From Diphasiastrum complanatum (Eukaryota > Streptophyta > Lycopodiopsida > Lycopodiales > Lycopodiaceae): a DNA stretch of 64,000 nucleotides. The stretch spans positions 41,130,927 to 41,194,926 of the forward strand of contig CM055101.1 in NCBI GenBank assembly GCA_029204225.1. Reading direction: 5' to 3'. The notes under the pieces are model-generated. The model saw only the letters and a list, made by a program, of their open reading frames with translations, was not told the origin of the DNA and did not search any database. This document shows, piece after piece, positions 12,954-24,425 of this stretch (position 1 is its first letter; the number at the start of each line of letters is the position of its first letter). The position numbers and the translations under genes were made by a program.

Positions 12954-13793
12954 TCTATGTCTGTGCACCGCGCCTCTTTCTTGCTGCATCCGCACTCACG
13001 TTTCCTCGACTCGAATTTTTTTTTAATATTATAATTTATCTAATTTTCTTTAAGAAAAAAAACTTTTTATGGTTCTTATTTTTGGTGAACACATGGTTCA
13101 TTGAAGTAGCCAACAAGAAAACAAAATTTGCCATCAAATTTTGAATTTTGTTATGACATTCTTTTATGAATAGCAAATGTTTCATGTTTTTGAAAATAAT
13201 CATCAAATTCAATTTATGAATTCTTAAGGCCCCTATTTCTAAGTTCACTCATTTGTTATTTTAATTCAATTTTTGAACTTCCATATCTCTTTTGTTTGAA
13301 GTCGAATTTCTGTAGAATTAAATCAAAAGTGATCAAACCATAGAGCTTGACACTATGCATCTATCTATACTTCCATTTAAAATATCTACTCCCTTTTTTT
13401 TAAGTTACTGCATTTTACATTTTGTATTCTATTTCTTTGAACTTCTGTATCTTTTCCATTTGAGCTCAGATCTCAATGCAGTAAAAAGCAAAACTAGTCA
13501 TTGAAACAAAAGCAACACTCTACTATAAGTTGTTGGTATCTTTTTATCTTACAAGTCTTATTCTTCATGGACTCAGAATTTTGAGAAGGTGGAGAAGCAC
13601 AAATTTGTTATTTTACGAGTGAAATTCAAATTTGTTCCGAATTCTTTTCACTTCATTCAGTATTACCCACAAGCTACTCATCACTATACCATGGACACCA
13701 AAAATGAGTAAATGTCAGATTCAAAGATCAATGGGATTGGAATGAAAGCGAATATGGAAATCAAAGCAATTTGTATGTTGATTATAATGGTGA

Positions 13794-14650
13794 TTGTCAG
13801 GTCGGAGCAACTTGATGATATGGACATGCGTGAAGAATATCCAGATGAAGATTCATTTTGTCAATAGGATGAAGAGCAACTTGGCGATATGGACATGCAT
13901 GAACATTATCCAGATGAGGATCCTTTTTGTCAACAAGATGATCATGAATATCAACTTGGTGATGCAAACGAATATAATGATGGCCAATATGAAACCGAGC
14001 ATAAAAATGTTGGTGATGAGGTCCAAATCACTTTGAAGGAGAAATATGAGGACCAATATGATGAACCTAGAGGTCAACTGAATGACATTACTATAAGTTG
14101 TGAACAGGAACATACCTTGGCAGCTTAAGCACCTACAACACGGCATAGGATCACTCCAAATGAACCTACCAAGGACCTACTGATGTCTTAGGAGTTTGCA
14201 AAAAAAATTCAACCCAAGGAGCGAGGCAGATATATTTCTCCGAATCTCAATGTCTGCAAAAATCATCAAGAAGCAGTCAAACTTCTCGATCCACAACCGA
14301 AATGGCACCATCAGCATTTTCTACAAAGCAAAACTTCAATGGCACGGTATCTTGATGCACCCGTCTATATGCGCATCAATCCATATTACTATCCGATAGG
14401 TCACCGAGAGCCGTTTTCTATCACAAAAGTTAAAAATAAGATTTATTGGGCCACGTTGACAGGTGTGAATACCAACAACCCGGCCAATGACATGATCACA
14501 AATTGTCGTGTCTTCTACCAACAACACCATGGCAACCCCGATCGTGACATTCGATATTTTGCAGATAACCGCGGCTTGGTGGCATTTTTTTTAGCAGAAT
14601 TACAAGGCTATTGGAATCGGGGACTACCATCAATATCAATCAGCCCTTAA
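13794..14650 (+). pseudogene. Unrecognised broken protein gene with acidic tandem repeats
   Basis: A protein-like frame runs across this stretch with a few breaks. The first part is very acidic and contains two to three tandem units of about 23 residues (motif EQL.DMDM..EYPDEDPFCQ). The second part (about 14,190-14,650) is more ordinary in composition, with motifs RYLDAPVYMRINPYYYPIG, WATLTGVN and IRYFADNRGLVAFFLAELQG. I do not recognise the family. It could be a decayed host gene or part of a mobile element; no LTR, transposase or histidine/cysteine metal site is visible next to it. It lies between the CT array and a gypsy LTR. Confidence 0.45.
13805..13942 (+). repeat. 69-bp coding tandem repeat
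   Basis: Two units start at 13,805 and 13,874, with a weaker third from about 13,945. The unit length is a multiple of three and the reading frame is kept, so the repeat arose in coding sequence. Confidence 0.75.
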
Positions 14651-14776
14651 AGATTGAAGCAACCACATCAATGTAGCGTGGCTTTATTACCGAGCAACCC
14701 TCACTTCGACGCTACATGTTGATATGGTCGCAAGTTGTGGAAAACCCATGGATTTCTGTAGGGTATGCTACACTAT

Positions 14777-15295
14777 TGTAAGGGAAGATCCTCAAGATCC
14801 TGCTTACAAACACAAACACAATGGATAACACACTATGGAGAAACCACCCAACCAAATAGAGGCATCCAATCAAACTCTAGAAGCTTCACCCCCAAGCCAA
14901 GGATTAGGAAGCATGAAAGTAGAGTGACAGCCTGCCAATGAATCAGTCACAAATGTGAGGAGTAGGTTGAGTTTGGCCTCTTCTTATAGAGCCATGAAAC
15001 ACCTGTGCACATAGACATGCAAGGTCTTAACTCTCCTATACATAGATTCCTCCAGAATAGAGTCTCTATGCTTAGATTCTCTATTCATAGAATTGCTATT
15101 GATAACTCTACACATGCACTAGTCCTGAACCTTGTACTAACTCCATTTAGTGTGTTCTAGGCCTCACAAGGATATTAGTTACTTTCGGGTCACCTCTAGT
15201 ATGATGTGGCATAACTAATAGCTTGTTTCACTGGAGTATTGTGTATCCAATACTAGGAGTATACTGAATCCTATGTACTGGTCATGGACATAACA
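14777..15295 (-). mobile_element. Ty3/gypsy 3' LTR with polypurine tract
   Basis: A 519-bp LTR beginning TGTAAGGG and ending ACATAACA on plus. Directly inside it (15,296-15,310) the minus strand has the purine tract AAGGAGGGAAGAA. The minus-strand frame across this junction reads DRGSLRREECYVHDQYIG, a phrase I associate with chromovirus 3' ends. The rest of the element is not seen; what follows is a copia element. Confidence 0.65.
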
Positions 15296-15310
15296 TTCTT
15301 CCCTCCTTAA

Positions 15311-18300
15311 ACTGCCTCTATCCTTAGAAGGTAAACTTAGAAAAATCCTTTTTTATGCTATCAACTTGATAGGGCGATAGAACATAAACAGACAAGGGAG
15401 AAGGAAATAATTGCGGAATGACTCTCGCTGTTGTTATGGGCTACTACGTGCAAGAACAATCTGAAAGAATTAAATGCTAAATTACAATCACACCTCAATC
15501 ACTCTGCCCAACAGAATCTTAAGAAAATCTATTCAGACTCAAAAACAAATAAATGAGTATAATCCATCGAAGAGATAAGAAATGGTGTGAGGTATTACTG
15601 CAAATGAATCTTAATAAAAAGTTCAGATCAGGATATCGAAGTGATAAAGCAATGTGATAATGCAAGTTCCTCACGTGTCAAGCCGTCGTCTGATCAGAAA
15701 CTGAGGAGTTGTAGACATCTATGTTCTGATCAAAGTGAGTAAACAAGCGTGATCAAACAGAAATGAAGTGCATCACAATAAGCATTCATCTACGTCATAC
15801 ACAGATAGAAAAGCGTGTTGTTGTTACATTACATTGAAGCACAACAATAAATTATAACCAGTATGGCAACATAACTTGGAGGCTCAAATTCGTCTTATGG
15901 ACGGAGCATCACATAGAGTGTGTGATGGAGGTGTATTTATACACCGGATTTATGTATCTAATTACAATAAATGTTTGTCATCTTACTAAGTGCTTTGTCG
16001 CACTCATGGAGTAGTTGAACTACTATGACAGAATGACAAAATGACAATTGTACATGGTCAGGTGACTTTGGACACTTCGGTTGATAAACAAAGTCGGACA
16101 CTTTGGTGACTTCGGATGACGGAAGAAGTCCAGTGACTTGATTGTTGAAGAAGTTGAAGACTTCGGAGACTTCGACTGATGGAAGAAGCCAAGTGACTTG
16201 ATTGTTGAAGAAGTTGAAGACTTCAAGTAATGGAAGAAGTTGAGTGATTTGATTGTTGAAGAAGTCGAAGTCAAATGACTGAAAGAAGTCGGGCACTTCG
16301 ATTGATCAATGAAGTTGGATACTTTGGTTGATGAATGAAGTTGTCGAGGAAGTTGGAGACTTTGAAGTCTTTGATGTCGTGTGACTTGATTGCTGAAGAA
16401 ATCGAGGGTGATTAGGCCTTTGATGTTCTTCATGATTCTCTATTTTAGACCATAGATTGCTTTGTGCAGCTTGCACACTTTGTGCTCTTGGCCTTTGACT
16501 TCGAATCCTTCCGATTGGAAGGTATACAGCTCCTCTTCGACATTATCATTGAGAAACATTGTCTTGACATCCATCTGGTGCATTTCAAGGTCTTTTGCGG
16601 CTGCTAATGCAATCAAAGTTATCTCCTTCATCAGATGAAGACCTGTTCCTCTCGCTACACAATTTCAGAACAAAGAATGCAGTCCTGATAACTGCATTTT
16701 GACAACAAGACCAAAAACCTATTGACAATCCACCCCTTGGATTTGAGTGAATCCTTTAGCTACGAGCCGTGCTTTCTACTTTGCAATGGAACCATCAGAG
16801 TTGATCTTCTTCTTGAATATTCACTTGTTGTTGATAACTCTCTTGTGAGTGGGGAAGTTGACCAGTGTCCAGGTCTGGTTCGTCAAAAGTGAGTTGTACT
16901 CGCTTTCGGTAGCTTCTTGCCACTTCACAGCATCCTTGGAGTTAATTGCTTCGGCTAGGGATCTGTGGTTCTTCTGATGAAGTCCAGAATGATTGAGGTG
17001 TATATCTCTCGGAAACTATTCTAGTCTGTAAGGATCTTCCAACATTCAGTTGACCAGGATGTGATGGTGCTTCTTCTTGAGTTTCTCTAGATCTGTTTGA
17101 GCTAGCTTGGTCTGGTCTGGTGATAGGTACTGTTGGCTGCTCGGCTTCTGTAGTTTGTAGCTGCAGGTTCTATAGAAGAAGCATTATCATTAGAAGATTC
17201 CATGTTACGTAAAATAGGATGAAATGACATAGCATCGTTTATTGATGGTTATTTACAATCATAGTATGTATGTTCTTGGAAGATAATATCCCTAGAGACA
17301 AATGCTACATCGGTGGATGGATCATAAACTTTGTAAGCTTTATGCTCATCAGGATAGCCAATGAAAATACATTTATTTGTCCTATGATCCAACTTCTTCC
17401 TAAGATATTTAGGAATGTGAACAAAACATACACAACCAAAGACTTTTAAATGGTTGACACTAGGCTTGTGCCCATGCCATACTTCATAAGGAGTTTTGTC
17501 GTTGACGGCTTTACTGCTAGATTTGTTTTGTACATAACAGGCTGTGGCAGTAGCTTCTGCCCAGAATTGTAGATGTGATTGGTGTAGCATGGATCTAGCT
17601 GAGTTGAGAAGTGTTTGATTCTTCCTTTCTGCAATTCCATTCTGTTGAGGAGAATAGGATGTTGTGAACAGTCTTAGATCGCCATGTTCAGCCAAGTAGT
17701 CAGACATCTCGTTGGAGAGGTATTTGCCGCCACCATCAGTTCAGAGAGCTTTCACTTTTGTAGACATTTGTGTCTCAGCCATGGCCTTGAATCTTTTGAA
17801 GCATTCAAAGGCTTCTGATTTGTGCTTAATGAACGTGACTGTAGACCATCTAGAATAATCATCTATGAAAGTGATAAAATAAATTGCATCTTTAAAGGAT
17901 GGAGTTGGCATTAGACCACAAAGATCACTATGTACAAGATCTAATACATGCTTTGTATTGACAGAATATGATTTGGGAAACTTGCTTCTAGAGTGTTTGC
18001 CATAGATGCAGTTTCCTATCTAATGAAGAGGAAAATAAACTGCATCAACCAAATTATGACAATGCATCTAAGAAAGTCATCTTGTATTTGCGTGTCCAAA
18101 TTAACTATTCCACAAAATAGCATGATCATTTACATTTTCATTGGATATACTAGCTAATGCAATTGAATTTGTTTCTTGAAGCATTCACGCTCTCAATGGC
18201 CAGGTTTGTTGTATATTTCTAAACTGCATAGTTGTCGGCTCCTTCCAATTTGCTTGACTCATTGAGGATGCTCTCACTTAGAGTTGCCATAGCTGCACTT

Positions 18301-18330
18301 AGATGGGTCCGGATTGCAAAAATGACTACA
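15311..18330 (-). mobile_element. Ty1/copia element C, broken
   Basis: Minus-strand copia fossil. From high to low coordinate: gag start about 18,290-18,200 (same family as the fragment at the window start); pre-integrase and integrase about 18,050-17,250 ([46 protein letters not shown]); reverse transcriptase about 16,830-16,440 (MHQMDVKTMFLN, KVCKLHKAIYGLK); then an LTR-like region about 16,430-15,400. That region has a TATA box on minus (GTGTATAAATACACC near 15,935) upstream of a presumed transcript start, and a minisatellite in its U3 part. RNase H is not seen. Many breaks. Confidence 0.75.
16033..16430 (-). repeat. U3 minisatellite of element C
   Basis: Imperfect tandem units of about 50-60 bp; the phrase ATTGTTGAAGAAGT recurs at 16,141, 16,201 and 16,252, with GACTTCGG-type words throughout. 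It sits upstream of the minus-strand TATA box near 15,935, where enhancer repeats of LTRs often lie. A GTCG-rich stretch holds the corresponding place in the copia element at 46,680-50,723. Confidence 0.7.
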
Positions 18331-18860
18331 AAAATGAAAAATTTGCTGCGAAATTGACAAATGACGTCTCCGACCACTTTCCAATCCGAGCTATGGACTG
18401 AAAGTTATGCCAAATTGAAGATTTTGGCCTTAAAATGGCTCACAACTGTCAAGCCTAAAAATGACAATTATTGCGAAACTGCCTTTTTTGAAAAATTCCT
18501 CCGTCGCGCACAGATCTCCAATTTCAAAGATTTTTATATCAGCGCGTAGGCAATTGCACCGGGATAGTTTTTGTCTCGTCAAATCTGCAAAACAGTTGCG
18601 TTCTCCATGCCCAAATGTCACTCTGTTTTTTGTTTTTTTGGCAAAAAACACCAGTGGACAGGGCCCTAAAAAGATAGGGACAACCCTCCAAAATATGGAC
18701 AGAAAATCGAGTCTCTTCCAATTGAAAATTTTAATGAAGAATTCCAATTTTAGGCCCTTCAGTCCTTTGTAGACTGCACTTCAAGGACTTCAATTTTTAA
18801 AAAAAATGAAGTTTGAGGCCCACTGTTCATCTGGATCCACGATCAGGTCTCTGTTAAAAA
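18331..18860. other. Unassigned spacer, probable copia leader
   Basis: Lies between the gag start of element C and the LTR of element D. It could be the leader or 5' LTR remnant of element C. I see no second LTR copy, gene or RNA. A 25-bp stretch of T-rich sequence near 18,625 is the only low-complexity feature. Confidence 0.4.
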
Positions 18861-19700
18861 TGTCACTTCAAACTTGTTATACTTGGTGTACCTTGAGATA
18901 TGAGATCATAATAAGATCTCAAACATGTGGAGTCTATTCCCACGTGTGAAAAGATGTACATAACTTGTTTTTATAAAATTAGATTGATTTTAGATGGATC
19001 TACTCATGTGTGAAATTGACCTTTGAGTAGAATCTAGAAATGAGTCAATTTGGTCAAACTTTTGTAAATAGAATGCACTTCCATGTGAATGAGTGAATGC
19101 TCCCACATGTCAAGACGCCATACACACGTGTGGATAATGTTGTAGTTGATAAGAGATTCCATTAGATCCTATTCTATAAAGAATATTCCTATAAATGTCG
19201 AAGACTAGTTTTTTGTTTTCTAGCTAATGAAAATAGTCAACTTTGGAAAATGAACACATATGGCTCCCATTTGTGGATCTGGATGACTAGGCACTCTTCA
19301 CACGTGTGAAGGCTTGCTGGACAGTACACAGCTCGTGGATGTACTTGATCTACAAAGGGATCAATCGAATCATTGAGAACTTGATGTGACATTGGCAAAT
19401 TCTAGTTTTCATTGTATTTTCCACATTTGTCTTGAGTTTTGGTGAGTGGAATGCTTTTGTATGCTTGAGTACTTTACTCTCTATTTACAATCCATACAGG
19501 TAATGTCCTCCACACGTGTGAGGCCACTCTTCTAAGTTTTTAATCATTTGATCCATTGCTCTTGCTTAAATCATAGTGTAATGCATCTAGATCAAGATCT
19601 AACACATAGAGCTTGATAGATCATTGGATTAAGCAATAAATAACTCTTAATGATTGTTTTGTACATCATACTTGTCCTTCTTTTTTTTTGAAAATTGACA
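18861..19700 (+). repeat. 5' LTR of copia element D with CACACGTGTG palindromes
   Basis: An 840-bp LTR with the 5-bp terminal inverted repeat TGTCA/TGACA. It contains a spaced set of G-box palindromes: CCACGTGTGAA (18,940), TCATGTGTGAA (19,004), ACACACGTGTGG (19,122), TTCACACGTGTGAA (19,298) and TCCACACGTGTGAGG (19,508). A sixth related copy (CCACACATGTGAA, about 19,842) lies in the leader. Spacing is about 65-210 bp. Confidence 0.8.
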
Positions 19701-21993
19701 TGGTATCAGAGCCAAGTCTAAGAGTGATCTAATGATTAATAAATCTTGTGAAATCATTGACAATGAGTTGTTTTTAAGCTTTACTTGAGAGGGCGAGTTT
19801 AAGGACCATCAAGATCAATTTGTGGGCTGCTGATGTACTGTCCACACATGTGAAACCATACAACAACCTTCAAACTAACTTCCTTTAGTGTTTTTGATCC
19901 AAAAATGTGCATACATGTCCAAAATTCAAGGTTGCATTGTCTAAATCTAGGTTCAATCCATTGAATGCTAATGATCAAATAGTGATTTGAGTCATTGAAG
20001 CAATTCATTTTGAAGTGTTAGATCAGATTTATAAGGCTGATTTGTTCAGATCTTAAGTGTATGTGGAATATCAAACAAATTGTAGTAGAATCAATGTTTT
20101 GGAGAAGTAAATCTACTATACCATCAACCAAGTTGAACTAGGTTGATAGGGCCAAAAATAGAAGCTTCTTGGAAAGCTAGATATCTATCTTAGATCACTC
20201 TTTATCAAGAGATCTTTGTGCGTCTCATAGGCTTTCATTCACAATGTCATCCATGGGTGGATATTTGTTAGAATCTAGTGAGAAACTAACTTCCACAAAC
20301 TATTCCATTTCTGAGAATGGAATCACTACTTGTGATCCATTACCTCTTTGATATTTTTTTGGGAGTTGAGGAAGAGCCTCAAGCTACCCAAGAACAACTA
20401 AAATACAAGAAGAGGGCTAGATTAGCCTTACATTGCTTAAAGTTGAATGTAAGCAATGACCTCTTGAAGGAGGTGGCTTCTTGTGCCTCATCCAACGAGG
20501 CTTGGGATTCACTAAAGAACTTTTATGAATTCAATAACACTTCAAAAGTGCTTATGCTAAGAAACTTGATCTTGCAAGGCATGAGGGGAAGATGGACAAG
20601 AGTATGTCCTAAGAGTGAAATCTTTGAACAAAGAATTGGGATCTATAGGAGAGAAGATCCAAGACAATGAACTAGTACAAGTAATTTTGAATGGATGAGG
20701 TAATGAGTTCTCTAATATAGTTCAATCTTTTGCTATTCAAGACCAACTTCCATCAATTGATAAGTTTCATAATGCTCTTATGGCCGAGGAGAGTAGGATT
20801 TTACACCTCAAAACAAGAATGGGGTCTTTGTCACTACATAATGGTGATGAGAAAGCAAACTTCACATCAAAAGGCAAGAAGAAGAATCATCCATTAAAGA
20901 AGTTCCAAGGCAAGGAGGCCGAGGCAAAGGATAGAGGATCTACCTCCAAAGGGAAGCAAAAGAACAAAGCCAAGCTAAAGTGTTTCTTTTGTGGGAAGAA
21001 AGGACACTTTGCTTCTGAATGTTATAAGAAGAAGAATGCACAAGGGAGTGAAGATCAAGACAATCTTGCACAAGGGGAGGAGGAAGAGGATGGTTTCAAC
21101 ACATCCTTGATGGTAGCATCTACACCAAGATCAAGCCAAGAGACATGGTGGATTGATAGTGGGGCTAGCTCCCACATGTCATTCAACAAGCATTATTTTT
21201 CTACTCTACTTTCTTGTAATGATTCTAAGAAGTCAATCTACACTGCTAGTGATCAAGAATGTAATATAGATGGCATAGAATCTATTCCATTATGCTTAGG
21301 ATCATCTAAGAGAATAGATCTTGATAATGTTTTGTATGTTCCAACCATTACAAAAAACTTGCTTAGTGTTGGACAATGGACTAGATGTACATTTCAAGAA
21401 TGGAGTGTGTTCCATCTTGAAAAGTGATAAGTGCATAGCTAGTGGCATTAAGCAAGGAAGGATTTTTAAGTTGGATGCTAATGTGGCCATTAAGAATATG
21501 GTTAGGGAGGAGTTGACTCAAGTGGAGCTTTGGCACAAAAGATTAGGCCATCCTAATCTTCAAGCAATGGAATCCATGGCATCAAAGGAGCTAGCTCTCG
21601 GCCTACCAAAATATTTCAAGAAGTGTGGCAAAGTGTGTGAGGCACGTGGCCTTTCAAAGTCACACAAGACTTCCTACAAGAGATCTTTGACAAGATCTAC
21701 CTCACCTTTGAATCTTATTCATTCAAATGTACATGATTTTTCTCATGAAAGTAATGGAGGTGCCTTAATGTATGTGACTTTCATAGATGATTGTACTAGA
21801 TTCACTTGGATTGAATTATTGTCTAAGAAAAGCCTTGTATATGAAGCTTTTGTAAAGTTTAAGTCTCTAGTGGAAAAGCAACTTAGTTCTTGCATTAAGG
21901 TTCTAAGATGCGATAATGGGGGAGAATATATCTCCAACAAGATGAGAGACTTTTGTGAGATCAATGGCATTAAGAGAGAGCTCACTTGTTCTT
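18861..21993 (+). mobile_element. Ty1/copia element D, cut off by element X
   Basis: Plus-strand copia. The 5' LTR is 18,861-19,700 (TGTCA..TGACA) and the primer-binding site TGGTATCAGAGCC is 19,701-19,713. Gag starts about 20,243 (GGYLLESSEKLTSTNY; RLALHCLKLNVSNDLL). The zinc knuckle CFFCGKKGHFASECYKKK is near 20,980, the protease WWIDSGASSHMSF near 21,150, and the pre-integrase LWHKRLGHPNLQAMESM near 21,530. The integrase core (TFIDDCTRFTWIELL, VLRCDNGGEYIS) runs to the junction at 21,993, where the sequence changes abruptly to element X. RT, RNase H and the 3' LTR are not found in the window. A few breaks. Confidence 0.85.
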
Positions 21994-21999
21994 TTTTTA

Positions 22000-22890
22000 T
22001 GAATCAATGTACATTCTTGATACAAAAGGAGGTTTTGGACAAATAGTCCCAATTTCATTACTTAGTTTTGGAAGTGATGAATGGGTTGCTCTAGATGCTG
22101 CAGTTTCAGAATCATTTCGTTGCAAGCTATATAATGATGTAAAAAAATTCATTAAAGATAAGCACGAGATAAAAAATAGTCAGATTGAGTTGGTTTATTT
22201 CTCTGAATATATTTGTAAAAAAAAAATTCAAGTGTCAATGTACACAAAACCCCAATCATGTTTGTATGCAAAAATCTATCAAATAGTCTATTATCTGAAC
22301 TTATGGATGACGGCTGGGACAAAGGATCAGATAGAAAAATAGAATGTATAATTAAAATGTCCTCCATAAGCTTTTGTTATCAAATTTAAAAACAAATGTT
22401 GAGCTTATGCTTCCATTATCAAAGATGGAAAAAAAATAAAGGTAAATGGGTGCCACTCGATCAAGACTTGGAAGCTAGTGGACATTCAAAATGAAAAAAT
22501 ATCGAAATTATATACAATGATGCAGTTTTGACATGTGTTGAGGTGGAAGAGGATTGGAGTCTAAATTACATCAAGCGGGAACTATTGCTCCTACAAGATG
22601 ACATACTTTCAGACTTCAGATTCATTTTCAAATGTAAACTCGTAAGTAATTATAAACACTCGATTATTTATGAATAGTTTCTATCAAAACTTTCTCATAC
22701 ATTCTCTATACTAATTGTAACTCACTTTCTATTAGTTTTATGCAAGCACGTAAAAGACATGAGCTCAAGATCAAATGCAGAGATATTGGCGAAACAATCC
22801 AACTTATGGAAGAACATTGAGATTTACTATCAGCAAATACATGTCAATCATCATGTCTTTCAATCAATCTAGAAAATTGCATTGCAGTAT
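22000..22890 (+). pseudogene. Element X unknown gene A
   Basis: A plus-strand coding-like stretch with motifs ISLLSFGSDEWVALDAAV and LYNDVKKFIKDKHEIKNSQ. After a gap come EEDWSLNYIKRELLLLQDD and, past an intron with a strong GTAAGT donor at about 22,639, HELKIKCRDIGETIQLMEEH ending near 22,827. It starts directly at the junction with copia D, so its 5' part may be missing. I do not recognise the family. It converges on the protease region of the minus-strand gene. Broken, a few breaks. Confidence 0.45.
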
Positions 22891-23407
22891 CACACTATGG
22901 ACACAACTTGATTGTAAAAGTCTATGTTGATATCAATAAAAATCCCATAAACGAGTTGTTTACATGTAAGATTGTATTTTTTTTTTTATGTATCTCTATT
23001 TACAAATGAATTCCTATTCAGTAAGTTTTTCTATATTTTCAATATCAGTATTAGGAACTGATAAGGCAACGGACCTCTCTCCTATAGTTTCGCCTTCCTC
23101 TGTATTGGGAAGGACTTCTATGTCATTTTGATCATATATATATTATATCTGCATCATGAGCAATCTGAAAGGTTGTTAAGGTAGGAGCAGCTTGTTTTTT
23201 CGGGCCCTCGATTTCAGACGTCACGCTTGCACCGTTATGCACATAAGTTCTAATCATTTCTTGCTGAAATCTATATACATCGTCGAGAGTGTATGGCTCA
23301 AGAGTTAATTGTCATCACAAAACACGTGAATAAGCAAATTACAAACAATGATAGTAAAAAAACAAGAATCAGAATGAAAGCAACTACAAATGAACAAAAT
23401 ATTACCT

Positions 23408-24425
23408 TTTCAATATCTACATCGACTTGTAAATTATACCACTCAAAAAAGAGCTTTGTATTGTATAGGACGAACCATGCACAACTAAAAGCATCCCTTT
23501 GTTGTACATACTGCATATATTAAACGAAAATTAGTAATATCATGACAGAAAATTTATTTATGCTATGATGATAGATTTAAACTAAAAAAAATACATGCAT
23601 ATCAGAGATAAATTGTATATACCTTGAGATATTTAATGGTTATCTCTCCAATTGAGGTCGCCATTGTCGGTATTTTTCGAACGACATCAGGAAGTAGAGA
23701 ATCAAATTCTTTATATGTATTATTAGTTGAGTTTATTTTTTCACATAGAAAATTTGATACTCCCTCCTTATTTATCTTTACAGAAAGAATGTTCAAGCTC
23801 CAATGCCGACTGCAATAATCAAAATAAAAATTAGAATCCATTTGAATAGGAGTAATCATCCAAATTAAAGCAACAAGAACATATTAGCAATCCTTATTTA
23901 TTCTCATATGGAATCAAATAAAATTTCGCCACTTGACTGCATTCGATGAAATATACAACCCTTTCAAAATTGGCGTCTTTTGCCTTCACCGCTCCCATAA
24001 ACAATGGACTGACAACAAAAACTACACCCTGAGAATCAGAACTAATACTATGCTGCAAAAAGCTTTCGCCGGCTTCTACAATAACATCTATTATCTCTGA
24101 TATTTTTTCTTGCAACTTTGCACAAATTTGGGACCTAATCTATAGCTTTTATTTGAATCTGGAAGAAAGAAATCAAAGTAGTTGCCGAACTGATCAATTT
24201 TATCAGCTAAGTAAGCCTCGTATTGGTATAATGGTCATAATCAAAATAAACCTGATTAGGATTGTATGGAATTCTGACAAAAAGATTATGAACAAGGAGA
24301 GAAAGAGATGTAGACACAATATTTATAGATTTTTCAGTTATTTTATCAAGCTCCTCTTGGGTTATCATCACTTTTGGTGAAGAAACCTTTTGAGGAGCTG
24401 GACAAATAACAGGAGGAGAGAATGA
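23408..24425 (-). pseudogene. Element X C48/Ulp1-like cysteine protease region
   Basis: Minus strand. The order of motifs fits the C48 (Ulp1/SENP) fold: FYLIPYEN, then RHWSLNILSV with the candidate catalytic His at 23,803-23,805, then VQQRDAFSCAWFVL, where Gln and Cys (23,481-23,483) match the oxyanion Gln and nucleophile of the Q....DCG.FVL motif. Gly after Cys is replaced by Ala. An intron with GT donor and AG acceptor is visible at about 23,520-23,622, another acceptor lies before RHW, and a GT donor lies at about 23,405. Upstream, KVMITQEELDKITEKS links back toward the H3-like region in the same orientation. C48 proteases are common cargo of plant Mutator and CACTA transposons and also occur in virus-like elements. 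Broken, a few breaks. Confidence 0.65.

Noticed and set aside
18430-18772. Opposed open frames at 18,430-18,772
   Set aside because: No family resemblance, and the sequence lies in a copia leader-like region.
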